This document shows, in pieces, positions 32,581 through 38,034 of a DNA stretch of 38,034 bases. Made by a program: the position numbers and the translations under genes. Origin of the DNA: Burkholderiales bacterium (GTDB lineage: Bacteria > Pseudomonadota > Gammaproteobacteria > Burkholderiales > Burkholderiaceae_C); assembly GCA_017302495.1 (NCBI GenBank), contig JAFLDG010000004.1:1-38034 (forward strand), written 5' to 3'. Under the pieces are notes generated by a model, which worked only from the letters and a program-made list of their open reading frames with translations, was not told where the DNA came from and did no database searches. Position 1 is the first letter of the stretch. Every line of letters starts with the position of its first letter.

Positions 32581-34503
32581 ATGGACGTGATCAGCCATTT
32601 CACCGCCCGCTACGAGCGCACGCGCGAGGAGGAACTGTCCCTCGAGGACTACCTCGCCGAGTGCAAGCGCAACCCGCTCGCCTACGCCACCGCCGCCGAG
32701 CGCATGCTCAAGGCGATCGGCGAGCCGCAGACCATCGACACCCGCAACGACCCGCGGCTGTCGCGCATCTTCGCGAACAAGGTCATCAAGCTCTACCCGG
32801 CCTTCGCCGAGTTCTACGGCATGGAGGACTCGATCGAGCAGGTGGTCTCGTACTTCCGCCACGCGGCGCAGGGCCTGGAGGAGAAGAAGCAGGTGCTGTA
32901 TCTGCTCGGGCCGGTCGGCGGCGGCAAGAGTTCGATCGCCGAGCGGCTGAAGCAGCTGATGCAGGACGTGCCGTTCTACGCGATCAAGGGCTCGCCGGTG
33001 AACGAGTCGCCGCTCGGCCTGTTCGACCCCGACGAGGACGGACCGATCCTGGAGAACGAGTACGGCATCCCGCGCCGCTACCTGAGCCGGATCCTGAGCC
33101 CGTGGGCGGTCAAGCGGCTCGAGGAGTTCGGCGGCGACATCCGCAAGTTCAAGGTCGTCAAGCGCTACCCGTCGATCCTGAAGCAGATCGCGGTGTGCAA
33201 GACGGAACCGGGCGACGAGAACAACCAGGACATCAGCTCGCTGGTCGGCAAGGTCGACATCCGCAAGCTCGAGACCTACGCCCAGGACGACCCGGACGCG
33301 TACAGCTACTCCGGCGGCCTGTGCCTGGCGAACCAGGGTCTGCTCGAGTTCGTCGAGATGTTCAAGGCGCCGATCAAGGTGCTGCACCCGCTGCTGACGG
33401 CGACGCAGGAGGGCAACTTCAAGGGCACCGAGGGCTTCGGCGCGATCCCCTTCGACGGCATCATCCTCGCCCACAGCAACGAGAGCGAGTGGAAGACCTT
33501 CCGCAACAACAAGAACAACGAGGCCTTCCTCGACCGCGTCTACATCGTCAAGGTGCCGTACTGCCTGCGCGTCTCCGAAGAGATCCACATCTACGAGAAG
33601 CTGCTGCGCAACTCGTCGCTGCACCACGCGACCTGCGCGCCGGGAACGCTGAAGATGATGGCGCAGTTCGCGGTGCTGACCCGGCTGAAGGAGCCGGAGA
33701 ACTCCTCGCTGTTCAGCAAGATGCTGATCTACGACGGCGAGAACCTGAAGGACACCGACCCGCGCGCGAAGAGCTACCAGGAGTACCGCGACTACGCCGG
33801 CGTCGACGAAGGCATGAGCGGGGTGTCGACGCGCTTCGCCTTCAAGATCATCAGCAAGGTCTTCAACTTCGACAGCACCGAAGTCGCCGCCAACCCGGTG
33901 CACCTGATGTACGTGCTGGAGCAGCAGATCCAGCGCGAGCAGTTCCCGCCCGAGCTGGAACAGAAGTACACCGCGTTCATCAAGGAGCACCTCGCCACGC
34001 GCTACGCCGAGTTCATCGGCAAGGAGATCCAGACCGCCTACCTCGAGAGCTACAGCGAGTACGGCCAGAACATCTTCGACCGCTACGTCACCTACGCCGA
34101 CTACTGGATCCAGGACCACGAGTACCGCGACACCGACACCGGCGAGGTCTTCGACCGCGGCGCGCTGAACGCGGAACTCGAGAAGATCGAGAAGCCGGCC
34201 GGCATCGCGAACCCGAAGGACTTCCGCAACGAGATCGTCAACTTCGTGCTGCGCGCGCGCGCCAACAACCAGGGCAACAACCCGGTCTGGACGAGCTACG
34301 AGAAGCTGCGCACGGTGATCGAGAAGAAGATGTTTTCGAACACCGAGGAGCTGCTGCCGGTGATCAGCTTCAACGCCAAGGCCAGCGCCGACGAGGCGAA
34401 GAAGCACGAGGACTTCGTCACCCGCATGGTCGCCAAAGGCTACACGCCGAAGCAGGTGCGGCTGCTGTGCGAGTGGTACCTGCGCGTCAGGAAGAGCAGC
34501 TGA
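32581..34503 (+). CDS. prkA: PrkA/YeaG serine protein kinase (AAA domain)
   Basis: A 640-residue protein, close to E. coli YeaG (644). The N-terminal part is an AAA-type ATPase: Walker A GPVGGGKSS near residue 115, SPVNESPLGLF, and GIILAHSNESEWKTF (sensor region). The C-terminal part (from about 420) is the PrkA kinase-like domain with GMSGVSTRFAFKIISKVF. In other bacteria PrkA is induced in stationary phase, stress or nitrogen starvation, and acts with YeaH and SpoVR. The ATG at 32581 follows GAGGAGATCCGC; 15 further open codons upstream are unlikely to be used. First gene of a three-gene operon, ten bases before yeaH. Confidence 0.96.
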   Translation: MDVISHFTARYERTREEELSLEDYLAECKRNPLAYATAAERMLKAIGEPQTIDTRNDPRLSRIFANKVIKLYPAFAEFYGMEDSIEQVVSYFRHAAQGLEEKKQVLYLLGPVGGGKSSIAERLKQLMQDVPFYAIKGSPVNESPLGLFDPDEDGPILENEYGIPRRYLSRILSPWAVKRLEEFGGDIRKFKVVKRYPSILKQIAVCKTEPGDENNQDISSLVGKVDIRKLETYAQDDPDAYSYSGGLCLANQGLLEFVEMFKAPIKVLHPLLTATQEGNFKGTEGFGAIPFDGIILAHSNESEWKTFRNNKNNEAFLDRVYIVKVPYCLRVSEEIHIYEKLLRNSSLHHATCAPGTLKMMAQFAVLTRLKEPENSSLFSKMLIYDGENLKDTDPRAKSYQEYRDYAGVDEGMSGVSTRFAFKIISKVFNFDSTEVAANPVHLMYVLEQQIQREQFPPELEQKYTAFIKEHLATRYAEFIGKEIQTAYLESYSEYGQNIFDRYVTYADYWIQDHEYRDTDTGEVFDRGALNAELEKIEKPAGIANPKDFRNEIVNFVLRARANNQGNNPVWTSYEKLRTVIEKKMFSNTEELLPVISFNAKASADEAKKHEDFVTRMVAKGYTPKQVRLLCEWYLRVRKSS

Positions 34504-34513
34504 TGGGGGCGTG

Positions 34514-35797
34514 ATGCGCCAGCACATCATCGATCGCCGCCTCGCCGGCCGCAACAAGTCGATCGGCAACCGCGAGCGTTTCCTGCGCCGCTACAAGCAG
34601 CAGGTGCGCGAGGCGGTCAAGCGCGCGATCGACGGCCGCAGCATCCGCGATGTCGAGCGCGGCGAGGACGTGCAGATCCCGAAGAAGGACCTGAGCGAGC
34701 CGGTCTTCGGCCACGGCCAGGGCGGCATCCGCGAGGTCGTGCATCCGGGCAACCGCGAGTACATACGCGGCGACCGGATCGAGCGGCCCAAGGGCGGCGG
34801 CGGGCAGGGCAGCGGGAAGGGCCAGGCCAGCGACTCCGGCGAGGGCGAGGACGACTTCGTCTTCACCCTCAGCAAGGAGGAGTTCATGCAGGTCTTCTTC
34901 GAGGACCTGGCGCTGCCGAACCTGGTGCGCACGCAGCTCGCCGAGACGCCGGAGTGGAAGTACCACCGCGCCGGCTTCACCAGCGACGGCACGCCGAACA
35001 ACCTGCACGTCGTGCGCTCGATGCGCGGGGCGATCGGCCGCCGGATCGCGATCGGCGCCAATGCGCGGGCCGAGTTGCGCGCGTTGCAGGAGGAGCTGGA
35101 CACGCTGCTGGCCGCGCCGAAGGACGAGGCGAAGCGCGAACGCATCAAGGAGCTCGAGGCCGCGATCGGCGCGCTGCGGGCGCGCATCGCGCGCATCCCC
35201 TTCCTCGACCCGATCGACCTGCGCTACCGCAGCCGCATCCGCGTGCCGGTGCCGACGAGCAAGGCGGTGATGTTCTGCCTGATGGACGTCTCGGGCTCGA
35301 TGGACGAGGGGCGCAAGGAGCTGTCGAAACGCTTCTTCATCCTGCTCTACCTGTTCCTGACCCGGCACTACGACAAGATCGACCTGGTCTTCATCCGCCA
35401 CCACACGCAGGCGCAGGAAGTGGACGAGGACAACTTCTTCCACGCGCGCGAGACCGGCGGCACCGTGGTGTCGAGCGCCCTCGTGCTGATGGAGGAGATC
35501 ATCCGCGCGCGCTACTCGCCCGCGGAGTGGAACATCTACGGCGCGCAGGCGAGCGACGGCGACAACTGGCACCACGACAGCGGCCGCTGCCGCGAACTGC
35601 TGGCCGAGCGGCTGCTGCCGCTGTGCCGCTACTATGCGTACGTGCAGGTGGCCGAGGAAGAACAGAACCTCTGGGACGAGTACGCGCAGTTGCCGCCGCG
35701 GTTCGCGCACTTCGCGATGCGCAAGGCGACCGACGTGTCGCAGATCTATCCGGTCTTCCGCGACCTGTTCAAGAAGGAAGGCGCGAAGGCGGCCTGA
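34514..35797 (+). CDS. yeaH: YeaH/YhbH family protein (DUF444)
   Basis: A 427-residue DUF444 protein, the standard partner of PrkA. Residues 1-90 have the family start MRQHIIDRRLAGRNKSIGN and VQIPKKDLSEPVFGHGQGG. A Gly/Ser/Glu-rich linker follows (IERPKGGGGQGSGKG). The C-terminal half is a VWA-like domain with the MIDAS-type DVSGSMDEG, plus ARETGGTVVSSAL and YGAQASDGDNW. A GTG at 34511 directly precedes the ATG; the ATG gives the canonical start. It lies ten bases after prkA and 13 before spoVR, clearly co-transcribed. The biochemical role is unknown; the VWA fold suggests a metal-dependent protein contact. Confidence 0.95.
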   Translation: MRQHIIDRRLAGRNKSIGNRERFLRRYKQQVREAVKRAIDGRSIRDVERGEDVQIPKKDLSEPVFGHGQGGIREVVHPGNREYIRGDRIERPKGGGGQGSGKGQASDSGEGEDDFVFTLSKEEFMQVFFEDLALPNLVRTQLAETPEWKYHRAGFTSDGTPNNLHVVRSMRGAIGRRIAIGANARAELRALQEELDTLLAAPKDEAKRERIKELEAAIGALRARIARIPFLDPIDLRYRSRIRVPVPTSKAVMFCLMDVSGSMDEGRKELSKRFFILLYLFLTRHYDKIDLVFIRHHTQAQEVDEDNFFHARETGGTVVSSALVLMEEIIRARYSPAEWNIYGAQASDGDNWHHDSGRCRELLAERLLPLCRYYAYVQVAEEEQNLWDEYAQLPPRFAHFAMRKATDVSQIYPVFRDLFKKEGAKAA

Positions 35798-35810
35798 GGA
35801 GGACGAGCCG

Positions 35811-37367
35811 GTGAACGCCCCGACGCCGAAAGCGGCCCTGGCCGCGCCGCTGCCGCAGCGCGAGCGGCCGGCCGAAGCGCTGCCGGGACCGAGCGACTGG
35901 TCCTTCGAGCTGATCGAGCAGTACCACGCCGTGATCCGGGCCACCGCCGAGCGCTTCGGCCTCGACACCTACCCGAACCAGCTCGAGATCATCTCCGCCG
36001 AGCAGATGATGGATGCCTACGCCAGCGTGGGCATGCCGGTGAACTACCGCCACTGGAGCTACGGCAAGGAGTTCATCGCCACCGAGAAGAGCTACAAGCG
36101 CGGCCACATGGGCCTGGCCTACGAGATCGTCATCAACGCCAATCCCTGCATCAGCTACCTGATGGAGGAGAACACGATGGCGATGCAGGCGCTGGTGATC
36201 GCCCATGCCGCCTACGGCCACAACAGCTTCTTCAAGGGCAACTACCTGTTCCGCATGTGGACCGACGCGTCGTCGATCATCGACTACCTGGTCTACGCGA
36301 AGGACTACGTCGCCAAGTGCGAGGAGAAGCACGGCCTGGAAGCGGTCGAGGACATCCTCGACAGCTGCCACGCGCTGGCCAACCACGGCGTCGACCGCTA
36401 CCGCCGGCCGAGCCGCAAGAGCCTGGCGCAGGAACTGGCCGACCGCAAGGACCGCGAGGCCTACGCGCAGCAGCAGGTCAACGACCTGTGGCGCACCCTG
36501 CCGCGCAAGGCCGAGAAGGAGGCCGCGGCCGAGACCCGGCGCTTCCCCGAGGAGCCGCAGGAGAACCTGCTGTACTTCATCGAGAAGAACGCGCCGCTGC
36601 TCGAACCCTGGCAGCGCGAGATCGTGCGCATCGTGCGCAAGGTCGCGCAGTACTTCTACCCGCAGCGCCAGACGCAGGTGATGAACGAGGGCTGGGCCAC
36701 CTTCTGGCACTACAAGCTGCTGAACACGATGTACGACGACGGCTGGCTCACCGACGGCGTGATGATCGAGTGGCTGAAGTCGCACACCAACGTGATCTAC
36801 CAGCCGCCGGTCGGCCATCGGGCCTACAGCGGCATCAACCCCTACGCGCTCGGGTTCGCGATGTACAACGACATCCAGCGGATCTGCGAGCACCCGACCG
36901 ACGAGGACCGGCAGTGGTTCCCCGAGATCGCCGGCACGCCCTGGCTGCCGGCGCTCGACCAGGCGATGCGCAACTACAAGGACGAGAGCTTCGTCGGCCA
37001 GTTCCTGAGCCCGCGCCTGATGCGCGAGATGCGGCTGTTCTCGATCGTCGACGACGAGCACGAGGACGAGCTCGAGGTCGCGGCGATCCACGACGACAGC
37101 GGCTACCGCCGCGTGCGCGAGGCGCTGTCGCGGCAGTACGACCTCGGCTCGCGCGAGCCGAACATCCAGGTCTGGAACGTCAACCTGCGCGGCGATCGCT
37201 CGCTGACGCTGCGCCATTTCCAGCACAACGGCCGGCCGCTGCACGAAGGTGCGCACGAGGTGCTGAAGCACGTCGCGCGGCTGTGGGGTTTCGGTGTCCA
37301 CCTCGAGAGCGTGGACGCCGCCGGCGAGATCCGCAAGCGCTACCAGGTCCCAGGGCCCGCGCACTGA
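35811..37367 (+). CDS. SpoVR family protein (YcgB)
   Basis: A 518-residue SpoVR/YcgB protein, normal in length. After a Pro/Ala-rich N terminus of about 30 residues the conserved part starts at WSFELIEQYHAVIRATAERFGLDTYPNQLEIISAEQMMDAY. Further hallmarks are HWSYGKEF, YEIVINANPCISYLMEENTM, AHAAYGHNSFFKGN, MNEGWATFWHY and GINPYALGFAMYNDI. The His and Glu in EGWATFWHY and AHAAYGHN suggest a metal site, but activity is unknown. The GTG start at 35811 has a strong AGGAGG ten to fifteen bases before it. Third gene of the prkA operon; in Bacillus spoVR affects spore cortex, in non-sporulators it belongs to the general stress set. Confidence 0.94.
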   Translation: MNAPTPKAALAAPLPQRERPAEALPGPSDWSFELIEQYHAVIRATAERFGLDTYPNQLEIISAEQMMDAYASVGMPVNYRHWSYGKEFIATEKSYKRGHMGLAYEIVINANPCISYLMEENTMAMQALVIAHAAYGHNSFFKGNYLFRMWTDASSIIDYLVYAKDYVAKCEEKHGLEAVEDILDSCHALANHGVDRYRRPSRKSLAQELADRKDREAYAQQQVNDLWRTLPRKAEKEAAAETRRFPEEPQENLLYFIEKNAPLLEPWQREIVRIVRKVAQYFYPQRQTQVMNEGWATFWHYKLLNTMYDDGWLTDGVMIEWLKSHTNVIYQPPVGHRAYSGINPYALGFAMYNDIQRICEHPTDEDRQWFPEIAGTPWLPALDQAMRNYKDESFVGQFLSPRLMREMRLFSIVDDEHEDELEVAAIHDDSGYRRVREALSRQYDLGSREPNIQVWNVNLRGDRSLTLRHFQHNGRPLHEGAHEVLKHVARLWGFGVHLESVDAAGEIRKRYQVPGPAH

Positions 37368-37381
37368 AGCGCGGGGCGACG

Positions 37382-37399
37382 CGCACGCGCGGGCGTGCG
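37382..37399. terminator. Hairpin between convergent spoVR and protease genes
   Basis: CGCACGC (37382-37388) pairs perfectly with GCGTGCG (37393-37399) around a four-base loop, in the 46-base convergent gap. No T tract follows on either strand, so it is a weak candidate for a shared transcript end. Confidence 0.35.
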
Positions 37400-37413
37400 G
37401 TGGCCGGCGGCCG

Positions 37414-38034
37414 TCAACGGCCCTTCAGCAGCTCGTTCGCGAAGCGCACCGGCACCGCGTAGCTGATGCCCGACGGATGCTGCAGCGCCGTCTCCTTGCT
37501 GCCCTTGACCAGCACCATGTTGATGACGGCGATCACGCGGCCGCTGTCGACATCGATCACCGGGCCGCCGCTGTTGCCCGGGTACGCGGTGGCATCGAGC
37601 TGGTAGATGTCGAAGCTGCCGCTGCGCAGCCGGCGCACGGCCTGCGGATTCAGGTCGCCGGCCGAAGGCGCCGGCAGCGCGATGCCGGTTACCGACGACA
37701 CGATGCCGCGGTGCGTGACCGGCGTGAAGCCGAGCGCGCCGCCGATCGGGAAGCCGATGATCGCCACCGCGCGCCCCTCCGCCACCGGCGCATCGGCGCC
37801 GAGCGGCAGCGGGGCCAGCGGCGCGCCGTCGATGCGCAGCAGCGCCAGGTCGTGCGCGCGGTCGATGCCGGCCAGTTGCGCCGCGCGCAGCCGGCCCGCC
37901 TCGTCGGCGGCCCCCGGCACCACCACCGCCAGCGTGCCCTCGCTGCCGCCGGGCGGCAGCGCATCGGGCAGCACGTGCGCGTTCGTGACCACCAGGTTGC
38001 CGCCGCCGGCGACGAAACCGCTGCCGCGGAAGCC
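37414..38034 (-). CDS. Trypsin-like serine protease, 5' end beyond the window
   Basis: The last 206 codons of a S1/DegP-like protease are present; the frame is open to the window edge, so the start lies outside. The visible sequence begins GFRGSGFVAGGGNLVVTNAHV, which carries the catalytic His. The catalytic Asp is in RAHDLALLRI and the Ser in ATAYPGNSGGPVID. The end is GISYAVPVRFANELLKGR, as in DegP/HtrA proteases, and no PDZ domain follows. The missing N terminus probably holds an export signal; relatives act in the periplasm or are membrane-anchored. Convergent with the prkA operon. Confidence 0.92.
   Translation of the reverse strand, partial: GFRGSGFVAGGGNLVVTNAHVLPDALPPGGSEGTLAVVVPGAADEAGRLRAAQLAGIDRAHDLALLRIDGAPLAPLPLGADAPVAEGRAVAIIGFPIGGALGFTPVTHRGIVSSVTGIALPAPSAGDLNPQAVRRLRSGSFDIYQLDATAYPGNSGGPVIDVDSGRVIAVINMVLVKGSKETALQHPSGISYAVPVRFANELLKGR

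Noticed and set aside
32192..32590. 132-codon frame in the prkA upstream region
   Set aside because: Codon usage and composition differ from neighbouring genes, there is no ribosome site and no recognisable domain, and it ends inside the prkA start region.

Overview
The window is very GC-rich (roughly 70% by eye) chromosomal DNA with dense, strongly GC3-biased genes. The gene complement suggests a betaproteobacterium of the Burkholderiales, near the Rubrivivax/Leptothrix/Methylibium group: PEP-CTERM proteins, an mnmG-rsmG-parA...parB region, a beta-class GST, a type-2 ArgC, and a prkA-yeaH-spoVR operon. The taxonomic placement is inference. No rRNA, tRNA, CRISPR array or insertion sequence was seen.

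Layout. (1) 1-3.5 kb: a PEP-CTERM protein and a pirin on the minus strand, then a winged-helix/PD-(D/E)XK-like unknown protein overlapping an EamA-type transporter gene. (2) 3.6-11.7 kb: a tandem duplication of a two-gene module. Each copy has a large cyclase/NB-ARC/TPR (STAND-type) signalling protein on the plus strand and a PEP-CTERM protein on the minus strand. Upstream DNA is also duplicated. (3) 11.8-17.5 kb: a complete yejABEF peptide importer operon. (4) 17.6-19.1 kb: a small secreted unknown protein, a GST and a cysteine-less glutaredoxin-fold protein. (5) 19.1-24.3 kb: an unknown protein divergent from a LuxR solo, then a 51-residue double-glycine peptide, a HlyD-type adaptor and a C39-peptidase ABC exporter (PCAT). 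A lux-box-like dyad lies at activator spacing from a -10 element before the peptide gene. (6) 24.5-31 kb: mnmG, rsmG, parA, a GNAT, argC (opposite strand) and parB, with two parS-like sites inside mnmG and rsmG. (7) 31.1-38 kb: an isocitrate dehydrogenase-family gene, the prkA-yeaH-spoVR stress operon and a truncated trypsin-like protease gene at the window edge.

The best candidates for undescribed biology are the LuxR-solo/double-glycine-peptide/PCAT cluster and the duplicated STAND-cyclase/PEP-CTERM modules. In the first, the exporter would cut the precursor after Gly-Gly and release a peptide of only about 12 residues, better suited to a signal than to a classical bacteriocin. In the second, the N-terminal effector domains are nearly identical between copies while the TPR sensor halves have diverged. 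Both copies' PEP-CTERM genes share a rare AT-containing element at almost the same distance from the start codon.
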